Below, in pieces: positions 1-7,743 of a DNA stretch of 64,000 nucleotides. How positions within the stretch are numbered: the stretch's first letter is position 1; every line of letters starts with the position of its first letter. The notes under the pieces were generated by a model that was given only the letters and a program-made list of their open reading frames with translations, made no database searches and was not told where the DNA came from. The position numbers and the translations under genes are program-made. Location: assembly GCA_963817375.1 (NCBI GenBank), contig CAWFOB010000005.1, positions 372,001 to 436,000 on the forward strand, written 5' to 3'. The stretch comes from JACVRM01 sp963817375 (GTDB lineage Bacteria > Actinomycetota > Thermoleophilia > Gaiellales > Gaiellaceae).

Positions 1-154
1 CGGCAAGCGCGACGCTGAGCGCCGCGACGAGGAGCACGAGGCCGACCACGCACTCGTGCACGCGGTGGCCGAGCAGGTACACGCGTGGCCCGTAGTGGTG
101 GCGCTCGATCCGCACGGCGGCGCGGAGGCGCTTGGCGGCGGACGCCATGGGCAT
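1..154 (-). CDS. partial membrane protein, N-terminus only
   Basis: The 3' part lies outside the window. The visible start reads MPMASAAKRLRAAV, with a second possible ATG at 148. It gives a basic N-terminal stretch of about 30 residues and then a hydrophobic run (VVGLVLLVAALSVALA) that looks like a first membrane helix. No family is recognisable from about 50 residues. It follows the LAGLIDADG-like gene on the same strand after about 37 bp. Confidence 0.5.
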   Translation of the reverse strand, partial: MPMASAAKRLRAAVRIERHHYGPRVYLLGHRVHECVVGLVLLVAALSVALA

Positions 155-191
155 CACCGTGCTGACCGCCTGCTGACGGGCGCCTGAATGG

Positions 192-875
192 TCAGCCAAG
201 CCACTTCGGCCGGTCAAAGCCGGCAAACTCCTGGATCGAGCCATAGAGCATCTGGACGATCTCCGTGCTGTGCACGGTCACGCGGCACGTCCCGTAAGGG
301 AGCATGTTCTTGCGCTTCCGCTTGCTATGCCGCGAGTAGCGATTGACCGTGCTACGACGGAGGCACGAACGCGGGAGACCGGCCACGCGGAGCCAGTGGT
401 CTTCGACCTCGCGAATGCGCGCCTCGTGGTCCGCGAACAGATTGCACGTCACGCGAATCCGCTCATCCGGCACAGCGAACTCGGTGCGTAGGAAGTCGAC
501 GAAGACGCCCACCATTGCCGGGTCCGAGTTGGTGAACTCAACTGAGTTCCGACAGCGGGACCCCTCGGTCCAGAAGAGCACGCAGCCCGCCACGTACTCC
601 GGACGCCGCCTGCGTGCGCGACGCCGACCTTCGTCCTGGTAGGCAACTCGACGAGCGCGAGCGCGCTCGGCATTGACCCGCGGGCCCTTGCCTTCGTGGT
701 TGTACGCCGGGTTCCGCGCCTTGAGCGCCGCAGTTTGCTCGGGCGTAAGCGGAACGTCCCGAAGCCAGAGGCTCGCGGTCGATCGCGCGACGCCGACAGC
801 CACCGCGATCTCCCGCACGGACATGCCTTTATCGCGCCGCAATCGAACCGCTCGTTCGCGCTCCTCTGTTTTCAT
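192..875 (-). CDS. HTH plus LAGLIDADG-like endonuclease-type protein
   Basis: The 227-residue protein begins at ATG 875 (MKTEERERAV). An upstream in-frame extension would run into the tRNA-Gly gene, so I reject it. Residues about 1-50 form a resolvase-like helix-turn-helix (MSVREIAVAVGVARSTASLW). The C-terminal 140 residues (GCVLFWTEGS, VEFTNSDPAMVGVFVDFLR, then a basic KRKRKNMLPYGTCRV) resemble the LAGLIDADG fold seen in solitary homing-endonuclease-like proteins of actinobacteria. No intein or intron host is visible. It lies 62 bp downstream of tRNA-Gly on the same strand, and its base composition looks less GC-rich than its neighbours, which fits a mobile gene. Activity is inferred. A DNA-binding regulator built on the same fold is the main alternative. 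Confidence 0.6.
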   Translation of the reverse strand: MKTEERERAVRLRRDKGMSVREIAVAVGVARSTASLWLRDVPLTPEQTAALKARNPAYNHEGKGPRVNAERARARRVAYQDEGRRRARRRRPEYVAGCVLFWTEGSRCRNSVEFTNSDPAMVGVFVDFLRTEFAVPDERIRVTCNLFADHEARIREVEDHWLRVAGLPRSCLRRSTVNRYSRHSKRKRKNMLPYGTCRVTVHSTEIVQMLYGSIQEFAGFDRPKWLG

Positions 876-937
876 ATTTGAAAACGTAGCGAGGGCGCCG
901 GACGGCGCACCCAGCGCCGAAATCGAACCCAGACCTA

Positions 938-1009
938 AGCGGGCGGCGGGGATCGAACCCGCGGCACAGAGCTTGGAAGGCTCTTGCTCTACCACTGAGC
1001 TACGCCCGC
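938..1009 (-). tRNA. tRNA-Gly (anticodon UCC)
   Basis: Reading the minus strand, the acceptor arm GCGGGCG pairs with CGCCCGC. The D-arm is GCTCAGTGGTAGAGC, the anticodon loop CTTCCAA carries UCC between stems AGAGC and GCTCT, and the T-arm is GCGGG-TTCGATC-CCCGC. No CCA is encoded. Confidence 0.95.
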
Positions 1010-1031
1010 GTTCAGACGTAGCCTAGCCCTG

Positions 1032-1784
1032 ATGCGGCCCGATCCCTACGCGTGGGCGCCGCATCCGGAAGTCCTCGCGGGCGTCGTCCTGATCGCCTTC
1101 GCATACGCAGCGGCACGCCCGCGCTTCCACCCCTCGCGCGCCCGAATCGCCGCCTTCGCGACCGGCCTCGCGATGATCGCCGCCGCCGTCGCGAGCCCGC
1201 TCCACTCACTCTCGTTCCACCTGCTGTCGATGCACCTGCTCCAGAACGTGGTGCTCGCCGAGTGGGCGCCCGCGCTGCTCGTGCTCGGCATCCCACCGGC
1301 GATGGCGGCCGCGATGGGCGGCAACGCCGTGGTGCGCGCGCTGACCTACCCGCCGGTCGCGCTCGGCACGTGGCTTGTCGTCTACTTCACCTGGCACATC
1401 CCTCCGGTCTATGACACCGCGCTCCGCCACCCCGACTCGCTGCTCCACCTCGAGCACCTCTGCTACGTGCTCGCCGGCTGCCTGCTCTGGTGGCCGGTGA
1501 TCCAGAGCGCACCGCACAACCTCGCCACCGGCGGCCGGGCGGTCTACGTCTTCGCCGCGTTCGTGCTCGGCAGCCCGCTCGGGCTCCTGCTGACCCTGCT
1601 CCCGAGCCCCGCGTACGACTTCTACGAGCACGGCCGCGTCTGGGGGCTGTCCCAGATCGGCGACCAGCAGATCGCGGGCGGGACGATGGTCGCCGAGCAG
1701 TCGGTCGTCTTCTTCGCGGTGTTCGCGTTCCTCTTCTTCCGCTTCCTGGCCGAGGAAGAACGCCGCGACGAGTTCGAGGGCTGA
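1032..1784 (+). CDS. ctaG: CtaG-type cytochrome c oxidase assembly factor
   Basis: The 250-residue polytopic membrane protein has the Caa3_CtaG pattern: a helix pair, then HSLSFHLLSMHLLQNVVL with several histidines, then ALLVLGIPPAM, the WHIPPVYDTALRH loop, and a late GDQQIAGGTMV segment before the last helix. Members assist assembly, probably copper delivery, of aa3/caa3-type cytochrome oxidase in the cytoplasmic membrane. No oxidase subunits are in the window. It starts 22 bp beyond the tRNA-Gly 5' end, on the opposite strand. ATG 1032 is the first in-frame start. A strong hairpin follows the stop. Confidence 0.88.
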   Translation: MRPDPYAWAPHPEVLAGVVLIAFAYAAARPRFHPSRARIAAFATGLAMIAAAVASPLHSLSFHLLSMHLLQNVVLAEWAPALLVLGIPPAMAAAMGGNAVVRALTYPPVALGTWLVVYFTWHIPPVYDTALRHPDSLLHLEHLCYVLAGCLLWWPVIQSAPHNLATGGRAVYVFAAFVLGSPLGLLLTLLPSPAYDFYEHGRVWGLSQIGDQQIAGGTMVAEQSVVFFAVFAFLFFRFLAEEERRDEFEG

Positions 1785-1818
1785 CCGCACGTCCGGCGTC
1801 GCACCGGCATCTATCCAG

Positions 1819-1851
1819 GGGCCGGGCGGCCCAACGGCAGCCGCCCGGCCC
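1819..1851 (+). terminator. GC-rich hairpin after ctaG
   Basis: Arms GGGCCGGGCGGC (1819-1830) and GCCGCCCGGCCC (1840-1851) are perfectly complementary over 12 bp with a 9-nt loop, 35 bp after the ctaG stop. No T-tract follows. The rest of the roughly 316-bp gap before the next gene shows nothing else I can name. Confidence 0.55.
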
Positions 1852-2101
1852 TGCGAAAAGGCGCGCCCCGGCGAGGGGGGGTTCTAACGACGCCGGGGCG
1901 CTGGGAGTTGGGCGCAGGGCTGCGGCGCCCCTACGCCCAGGACACCCGGACGGAGAAAGGGGCAGAACGTCCGGGATGCCGGGAGTGTCACGGCGTGATC
2001 GGACGTTGCCCGCGCAGGCGGCATGCGGGAAGATCGGGGCCTCGCACTCCGTCCAGGGGTGTAGATCGGCCCCCATGCCGATCGCAACGAAAGGAGGCGT
2101 T

Positions 2102-2935
2102 GTGCAGGAGCTCAACGCACAGGCCACGCTCGTCGCCCCGGCCGGCATCGACGGCGGCCTCAGCACGACGATCGCGCGGAGTGAGATCGAGGGCGCCTTG
2201 CGCGACGAGGCGCCGCCGCAGCTCGAGCTCGACGTGCGGCGCGGGCCGGACACGCAGACGGTGGCAATCACATGGACTCGGGACGACCTCGAGCGGCTCC
2301 TCGCGGAGGCCACCGCGGATCAGGTCACGCTCACGTTCGACCGCGGCGTGATCGAGCAGGCGTTCGACGACGTCGAGGGCCACGGGCTGCGCGGCAAGGC
2401 CGCGGTCATCGCGGTGGCCGTGTCGGCTGCCGCGGGCCTGGCAGGCAGCGCGTCGGCGATGCCAATGGGCCAGGGCAGCGGTCCCGCGGCGGTCTCTGCC
2501 GCACGCGTAGCCGACCCGACCTCGGGCGGCGTCGACCCGTGGCAGTTCAACGTCGCAGAGTCGTCGGGCGCGGCGGCCGCCGCCGCGAACCCGAAGGCGG
2601 GCCAGGATCCCTGGCAGTACAACCTCGGCAGCCAGGCGGATGCCGCGCGCACGCCGGCCGCCGCCGACCCGAAGGCGGCGCAGGACCCCTGGCAGTACAA
2701 CCTGGGCACCTCGGCGGACTCGTCCCCTGCCGCGGCCAATCCGAAGGCGGGCATTGACCCGTGGCAGTACAACCTCACGTCCGAGGCCGGCTCGTCCGGA
2801 GTCTCGGCTTCCGGTGACTCGTCGGTCATCGGCGACGTCGCGCCGATCGTCGGCGCCGCCGGCGTCGGGGCGGTACTGCTCATCGCGGGCGCAGCGTTCG
2901 TGACCTCGAACCGCCGCCGCGTCCCGGCCACGTAG
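2102..2935 (+). CDS. putative membrane/surface protein with four DPWQYNL repeats
   Basis: I do not recognise a family. The start is GTG 2102, chosen because a strong AAAGGAGG (2089-2096) stands 5 nt before it; the in-frame ATG at 2075 has no such site. The 277 residues divide into a soluble N-terminal domain of about 100 residues (TRDDLERLLAEATADQVTLTF), a hydrophobic stretch ending AGLAGSASAMP that could be a helix or a late signal peptide, four repeats of about 33 residues each containing DPWQ(Y/F)N(L/V) after NPKAG or DPKAA, a hydrophobic helix (IVGAAGVGAVLLIAGAAFV), and a short basic tail NRRRVPAT. The layout suggests an anchored protein displaying the repeats outside the cell. It is flanked by hairpins and appears monocistronic. 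Confidence 0.7.
   Translation: MQELNAQATLVAPAGIDGGLSTTIARSEIEGALRDEAPPQLELDVRRGPDTQTVAITWTRDDLERLLAEATADQVTLTFDRGVIEQAFDDVEGHGLRGKAAVIAVAVSAAAGLAGSASAMPMGQGSGPAAVSAARVADPTSGGVDPWQFNVAESSGAAAAAANPKAGQDPWQYNLGSQADAARTPAAADPKAAQDPWQYNLGTSADSSPAAANPKAGIDPWQYNLTSEAGSSGVSASGDSSVIGDVAPIVGAAGVGAVLLIAGAAFVTSNRRRVPAT
2531..2790 (+). repeat. four in-frame DPWQYNL coding repeats
   Basis: Units read DPWQFNV, DPWQYNLGS, DPWQYNLGT and DPWQYNLTS. They are separated by Ala/Ser-rich linkers ending NPKAGQ, DPKAAQ or NPKAGI. The second to fourth units are nearly identical at the protein level, suggesting tandem duplication under selection. Confidence 0.8.
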
Positions 2936-2949
2936 GCGGCGTGTCTCTC

Positions 2950-2976
2950 GCCGGGGCGCGCGGCGCGCGCCCCGGC
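2950..2976 (+). terminator. 12-bp perfect hairpin between convergent genes
   Basis: Arms GCCGGGGCGCGC and GCGCGCCCCGGC enclose a GGC loop just after the repeat-protein stop and before the tRNA-Pro 3' end on the other strand. There is no U-tract, so termination is inferred from position and stability. Confidence 0.5.
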
Positions 2977-2992
2977 TACGCCTGCCGGACGA

Positions 2993-3067
2993 TCGGGGCG
3001 GCCGGATTCGAACCGGCGACTTCTGCGTCCCAAACGCAGCACTCTGACCAGGCTGAGCTACGCCCCG
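2993..3067 (-). tRNA. tRNA-Pro (anticodon UGG)
   Basis: The acceptor arm CGGGGCG pairs with CGCCCCG. The D-arm begins GCTCAGCCTGG, the anticodon stem-loop is CTGCG-TTTGGGA-CGCAG, and the T-arm is GCCGG-TTCGAAT-CCGGC. The discriminator is A and no CCA is encoded. Its first ten bases overlap the end of the HNH gene on the same strand. Confidence 0.95.
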
Positions 3068-3462
3068 CGCCTTCCCTGCGAGCGTACCGCATGACAATTT
3101 GCGCACACGAGCTCGCATTTCGCGATCTCGGCTTGGATCGCCTGCTTGCTGTGGCTGCGGTGAAGCAGATTGGCAACATCGTCGAGTTTGTTGGTGCCGG
3201 GGAGGTGATCCCAGGTCATTACCTCGGGAGGAAACGTCCCATTGCAGTCCGAGCACGGCGCGCGCTTGAGGTCGAGGTACCACGCACGCAACTCGGCATG
3301 CCGCTTTCGCTTTTGCGCAATGCGGATGTCGCGTGTCCGGGCGTGGTACTCCCGGTCGTAGACACGTCTGCACGACCGACACCAGGTCTGCCGCCCGGCC
3401 CGACCGCGACGGTGGAAGTCGGACAGGGGCCTCAGCTGCCCGCAGCGACCACAGAGTTTCAC
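3058..3462 (-). CDS. small HNH endonuclease-like protein
   Basis: The 134-residue protein starts at GTG 3462. It has four zinc-binding cysteine pairs (CGRC, CRSC, CSDC, CANC) and an HNH signature split over MTWDHLPGTNK and LVCANCHAVRS, as in phage- and mobile-element-type HNH nucleases. The stop codon lies inside the 5' end of tRNA-Pro, so the ORF overlaps the tRNA by 10 nt. A 34-nt inverted repeat sits 5 bp before the start and no ribosome-binding site is visible. The local sequence is less GC-rich than its neighbours. Together these suggest a solitary mobile nuclease gene parked against a tRNA. Target and activity are unknown. Confidence 0.7.
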   Translation of the reverse strand: MKLCGRCGQLRPLSDFHRRGRAGRQTWCRSCRRVYDREYHARTRDIRIAQKRKRHAELRAWYLDLKRAPCSDCNGTFPPEVMTWDHLPGTNKLDDVANLLHRSHSKQAIQAEIAKCELVCANCHAVRSQGRRGA

Positions 3463-3466
3463 GCCC

Positions 3467-3500
3467 AGAGTTTAGTTGTCCCTAAGGACAACTTAACTCT
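3467..3500. repeat. 34-nt near-perfect inverted repeat upstream of HNH gene
   Basis: Arms AGAGTTTAGTTGTCC (3467-3481) and GGACAACTTAACTCT (3486-3500) pair over 15 bp with one mismatch and a CTAA loop. It separates the response-regulator stop from the HNH start. It could end the kinase operon transcript, block HNH translation, or mark an element boundary. The AT-rich stem is atypical for this genome. Confidence 0.75.
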
Positions 3501-3508
3501 GACCGGGT

Positions 3509-3970
3509 TCAGGTGGCGCCGAGCGTCCCGATCCCGTCGCCGGTGATCAGGTGCCGCAGCTCGACGATGCGCTCGTGCCGGATCGCCGGCCCCTCGCCGC
3601 GCGAGATGCGCGCGAGCAGGTCCTCGATCAGCGCGGCGAGCTCCACCGGGTTGAACGGCTTCGTCAGGTAGGCGATGCCGCCCGCCTCGAGGCCGCGCTC
3701 GCGGTCGCGGAAGTCGGCCCGGGCGGTCAGGAAGACGATCGGGATGTCCTTCGTCCGCTCGTCGGCGACAAGCTCCTCCGCGACCTGCCAGCCGTCGAGC
3801 CCGGGCATCATCACGTCCAGCAGGATCACGTCGGGCCGGGTGCTCCGCGCCTGCTCGAGGCCCGCGCGCCCGTCCGCCGCCTCGTCGACCTGCATCCGCT
3901 CGGCCTCGAGATTGACGCGGCAGAGCAGCCGGATCGCGGCTTCGTCGTCGATTACGAGCACCCGCGTCAC
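3509..3970 (-). CDS. single-domain response regulator (REC)
   Basis: The 153-residue CheY-like receiver has Asp8 and Asp9 as the acidic pair, Asp52 (ILLDVMMPG) as the phosphoacceptor, Thr82 (VFLTARAD) and Lys104 (YLTKPFN). After the receiver comes a tail of about 30 residues with no DNA-binding domain, so output is probably by protein contact. It starts 9 bp after the sensor kinase stop on the same strand. Operon arrangement makes the kinase the likely partner, with the caveat that the kinase lacks the usual histidine. Confidence 0.9.
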   Translation of the reverse strand: MTRVLVIDDEAAIRLLCRVNLEAERMQVDEAADGRAGLEQARSTRPDVILLDVMMPGLDGWQVAEELVADERTKDIPIVFLTARADFRDRERGLEAGGIAYLTKPFNPVELAALIEDLLARISRGEGPAIRHERIVELRHLITGDGIGTLGAT

Positions 3971-3979
3971 AGCCGTCTC

Positions 3980-6900
3980 TTATACCCGCGGGTCCTGTCG
4001 TCCAACCGTCACCCCCTCGCGGGATCGCCCGCGCGCGACCGGCAGCTCGAACACGAAGCTCGCGCCCTGGCCGGAATCCGAATCGACCCAGATCCGGCCG
4101 CCCATCGCGCGCACGAGACCCTGGACGATGAAGAGGCCGAGCCCGGAGCCGCTCGTCGCGTCGGCGGAGCGGTAGAACTTCCGGAAGATCCGCTCGTGCT
4201 CGTCGGGCGCGATCCCGATGCCCTCGTCGGTCACGCGCAGCTCGACGGCGTCCGGGCGCCGCCGCGCGGCGAGCGTCACCGTCCCGCCGCCTGGCGAGTA
4301 CTTGACGGCGTTGTCGACCAGTGCGTCGAGGATCTGGCGCAGCTTGTCCCGGTCGACCGAGGCGTCCAGCGGCTCCTCCGGCATGTCGAGCACGAAGCGG
4401 TGACCGTTCAGGGCGCTGCCCTCGAACGTCTCCACTGCCTCCGTCATGACCGAGCGGACGTCGGTGGGCGCCAGCTCGACCTCGAGGTCGCCCGCGTCGA
4501 GCCTCGCCACGCTCAGGAGCTGGTCGACGATCGTCGTCAGGCGCGCAGCCTCGGCGGCGATGTAGCCGAGGAAGGTGCGCCGCTCCTCTTCCGAGAACAG
4601 CACGTCCCGGCGCAGGAGCGTCTCCGAGAAGCCGTAGATCGACGTCAGCGGGCGGCGCAGCTCCTGCGAGACGGTTGAGACGAACGTCGTCTTCATCTGC
4701 TCGACGATGCGATCGGCGGACACGTCGCGGAAGGCGAAGATCCGGCCCGCGGACGCGCCGGTCGGGTCGTGCATCGCCGCCTCGCTCACGGACAGCCAGA
4801 CCTGCTCGCCCGCACGGGGCAGCGGCACGAGCCGGTCGCCGCCGCCCTCGCCGGCGGCGAGGTCACGGCCGAGGACGCGGACGAGCGGCCGCCCCAGCGC
4901 CTCGCTCTCGGGCACGCCCGTGACCCGCTCGGCGGCGCGGTTCCACAGCACGATCCGCCCGGCCGGGTCGACGGCGACGATGCCGTCGGCGACATTGCCG
5001 AGAACGGCGTCGAGGCGCTCCTTCTCGATCGCGACCTGCTGGTAGAGCTCGGCGTTCGCCAGGACCGCGGCCGCGTTGCCGGCGAGCGCGACCAGCGCCT
5101 CGGTCTCCTCGTCACGCCACTCGCGCGGCTCGCGCGCGTAGACGGCCAGCGTCCCCCGCAGGTCGCCCTCGGTCGCGTACAGCGGCACGCCGAGAAACGC
5201 GCGCCGGCCTGAGGCGAGGATCGCGTCGTCGTCCGAGGCGACACCCGCCCGCTCGGCATCCACGAGCGCCAGCGGCGCCCGCGCCTGCACCACGTCGCCG
5301 GCAGGCGTCCCGGCCAGCGGGTTGCGCACGCCGCGCGCCGCCTCGGTGCCGCTGCCGGCCACGGCGGCGGTGACGAGCTCGTCGCCGTCCAGCACGTAGA
5401 TCGCGGCGGCGTCCGCGCCGAGCAGCGCCGGCGCCTCGCCCACGAGCTCCTCGAGCACGGCGGCCGGGTCGAGCTCCCTCGCCAGCAGCCCGCCGGTGCG
5501 CGCGAGCTGCTGCGCGAGCGCCCGCGAGGTGCGCTCGCGCTCGAAGAGCTCGCTCCGCTCGAGCGCGCCGCGGGCCGCGCCGGCGAGGTGCCGGGCAAGC
5601 GCGAGGTCGTCGTCGGTCAGCTGCCTGACCTCGCGGAACATGACCAGTACGCCACCGTGCTCGCGACGGCGCGGAAGGCCGAACGGGGTGACGAGCAGCG
5701 CGTTGTAGCCGGCCTCGGCGGCGAAGGCCCGGAACGCCTCCGGGAGCCGCTCGTCGCCGGCGATCTCCGAGGCAGCCAGGACGCGGCCGCCGCGGACGGC
5801 GTCCGCGAGCGACCGAACTCCGGTCAGCTGCGCCGCCACCGCGGCCGCCTCGCCCGGCTCCAGCTCGTGCGCGCCGGCCAGCTCCAGGCGGTCGTCCGCA
5901 GGCATGAGCACGGCGCCGAAGGAGGCCGCGAACGCCTCGCACGCCGCGTGCGCGAGCGCCTCGTACGCCGCCGCCGACGAGACCGGCTCGCCGAGCAGGG
6001 AGGCGATGCGGTAGAAACCGCGCTCGATCCGTGCCTGGCGCTCGCTGCGCTCGAAGCGCTCGGCGTTCGCGAGGCCGAGCGAGGCAAGCCCGGCGAACGT
6101 CTCCAGCACCTGCGCATCCGCCTCGGTGAACTCACGCGTCTCCGACCGCGACCCGATGCCGATCACGCCGCGCGTCGCGCCACCCCAGACGAGCGGTGCG
6201 GCCATGCCGGCGTCGAAGCCGCGGTACGCCGGGTGCGCGACCGGCCGGTCGACGCGCTCGTATTCGGCCGAGCGCACCGTGCGGCCCAGCTCCAGCGCCT
6301 TGCCCGAGAGCCCCGCACGCCGGTCGAGCTCCCAGCCGATCACCTCTGGACCAAGCCCGTACTCCGCGACGCAGCGCAGGGCGCCGCCCGCCTCGTCCTC
6401 GATGAAGAGGTCCGCTCCGTCGGCCTCGAGCAGCTTCACCAGCTCGCCGACCAGGCGTTCGAGGACGGCATCCAGCCGCAGCTCGCCGGTCACCGCCGCC
6501 GCCGCCTCGAGCAGGCCGGCCTGCTGCTCGACGCGCCGCCGGTCCTCGTTCAGCAGGCGCGCCGTGTGGATCGCCAGCCCCGCCTCGCGCGCGACCGCCT
6601 CGGCCAGCGCGACCTCCTCGTCGGCCCAGTCGCTCACGGCGGCGCGGTGCAGGCCGAAGACGCCGATGACGTCGTCGAAGAGCACGATCGGCGTGGCCAG
6701 CACGGCCCGCACGCCGAGCGCGCGGAGGAGGTCGACGTCGCCCAGCGCAGGATCCTGCAGCTCCGGGGCGGCCTCGATGTCCGACACGCGCACGGTCCGC
6801 CGCTCGCGCACGGCCAGGTTGAGCGCCGGCAGGCGCGCCGCTCCCGGCCCGACCGGATCGACGCCCGGCGCCTCCCACTCCGCCACCGCGCGCGCCTCGC

Positions 6901-7681
6901 CGAAACCCCCGAGCCGGACGAAGGCACGGCTGACGCCGACTGCGCGGCCGAGCTCCTCGGCGGCGATGCCCAGGACGGCGTCGAGATCCAGCTCCGAGCG
7001 GACGCGGCGGCCGATGCGCGCGACCAGCTGCTCGCGGGCGAGCGCCTCCTCGAGCGCAGTGGCCGAGCGAACCCGGGCGAGCGCGAGCGCCGCCTCGGCT
7101 GCGAGCGCCTGGAGGAGCGCGAGCTCCTCCGCCGTGAACGGCCGCTGCTGCTCGCTGGCGACGACGAGCACGGCCCGGATCGCCCCCTCGGCCGCGACGG
7201 GCACGAAGACCGCCGTCTTCGCCTTCACCTGCTCGGCAAGGCGCGCGCTGACCAGGGACGACGAGGCGACATCGTCGATGACGATCGTCCGGCCCTCGCG
7301 CGCGGCCGTGGCGATCCCCGACGGCTCGCTGTCGAGGTGGACGCGCATCGACGGCCACCAGTCCTCGATCTCGGGCCGCCCGCGCGCGATCAGCCCGCGC
7401 GCCCGGCGGGCGGCATCGTCGACGAGGGCGACCGCTGCGAAGTCGGCGCTGACGGTCTCGAAGACCGCGTCCACCAGCCGCCGCGCGGTCTCCTGCGCGT
7501 CCGCGGCGCCTGCGAGCCCCTCCGAGAGCTGCGAGACGGCGCCCAGCTCGCGATCGACCTCGGTGCGCCTGCGCACGGCCTGCGCGTGGCGGACCCGGCG
7601 CTCGCGGAGCCACAGCACCAGCAAGGCGATCGCGAGCACGCCGGCGACGGCCATCAGGACGCGCTCGCGCGAGGTCGTCAT
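3980..7681 (-). CDS. multi-GAF/PAS sensor histidine kinase with Gln at the phosphoacceptor site
   Basis: The protein has about 1233 residues from ATG 7681 (MTTSRERVLM). One N-terminal membrane helix (about 9-25) is followed by five GAF-type domains between about 45 and 900, a PAS domain (about 920-990, NVADGIVAVDPAGRIVLWN), a HisKA dimerisation helix, and a HATPase_c domain with N-box DNAVKYSP, DEGIGIAP and SGLGLFIVQG. The HisKA box reads TVSQELRRPLTSIYG. The normal histidine is Gln1006 (CAG, 4664-4666) and the following Thr is Arg. The ATPase motifs look intact. It may therefore not autophosphorylate conventionally, or may work as a heteromeric or regulatory kinase. It forms an operon with the downstream response regulator and is divergent from ispH. 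An upstream in-frame start at 7771 would overlap ispH and is disfavoured. Confidence 0.88.
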   Translation of the reverse strand: MTTSRERVLMAVAGVLAIALLVLWLRERRVRHAQAVRRRTEVDRELGAVSQLSEGLAGAADAQETARRLVDAVFETVSADFAAVALVDDAARRARGLIARGRPEIEDWWPSMRVHLDSEPSGIATAAREGRTIVIDDVASSSLVSARLAEQVKAKTAVFVPVAAEGAIRAVLVVASEQQRPFTAEELALLQALAAEAALALARVRSATALEEALAREQLVARIGRRVRSELDLDAVLGIAAEELGRAVGVSRAFVRLGGFGEARAVAEWEAPGVDPVGPGAARLPALNLAVRERRTVRVSDIEAAPELQDPALGDVDLLRALGVRAVLATPIVLFDDVIGVFGLHRAAVSDWADEEVALAEAVAREAGLAIHTARLLNEDRRRVEQQAGLLEAAAAVTGELRLDAVLERLVGELVKLLEADGADLFIEDEAGGALRCVAEYGLGPEVIGWELDRRAGLSGKALELGRTVRSAEYERVDRPVAHPAYRGFDAGMAAPLVWGGATRGVIGIGSRSETREFTEADAQVLETFAGLASLGLANAERFERSERQARIERGFYRIASLLGEPVSSAAAYEALAHAACEAFAASFGAVLMPADDRLELAGAHELEPGEAAAVAAQLTGVRSLADAVRGGRVLAASEIAGDERLPEAFRAFAAEAGYNALLVTPFGLPRRREHGGVLVMFREVRQLTDDDLALARHLAGAARGALERSELFERERTSRALAQQLARTGGLLARELDPAAVLEELVGEAPALLGADAAAIYVLDGDELVTAAVAGSGTEAARGVRNPLAGTPAGDVVQARAPLALVDAERAGVASDDDAILASGRRAFLGVPLYATEGDLRGTLAVYAREPREWRDEETEALVALAGNAAAVLANAELYQQVAIEKERLDAVLGNVADGIVAVDPAGRIVLWNRAAERVTGVPESEALGRPLVRVLGRDLAAGEGGGDRLVPLPRAGEQVWLSVSEAAMHDPTGASAGRIFAFRDVSADRIVEQMKTTFVSTVSQELRRPLTSIYGFSETLLRRDVLFSEEERRTFLGYIAAEAARLTTIVDQLLSVARLDAGDLEVELAPTDVRSVMTEAVETFEGSALNGHRFVLDMPEEPLDASVDRDKLRQILDALVDNAVKYSPGGGTVTLAARRRPDAVELRVTDEGIGIAPDEHERIFRKFYRSADATSGSGLGLFIVQGLVRAMGGRIWVDSDSGQGASFVFELPVARGRSREGVTVGRQDPRV

Positions 7682-7743
7682 GGCGATGACGTGCACCGCC
7701 CGAAATGATAGGAGCCGACGTGGCTCCGGGCTACACTCGCCGC

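Noticed and set aside
192..995. Longer 267-residue form of the LAGLIDADG-like protein
   Set aside because: The extra N-terminus would be translated from the tRNA-Gly gene; ATG 875 gives a normal start.
192..3500. A single integrated island bounded by tRNA-Gly and tRNA-Pro
   Set aside because: No integrase or att duplication, and ctaG and the surface protein between them look like ordinary chromosomal genes.
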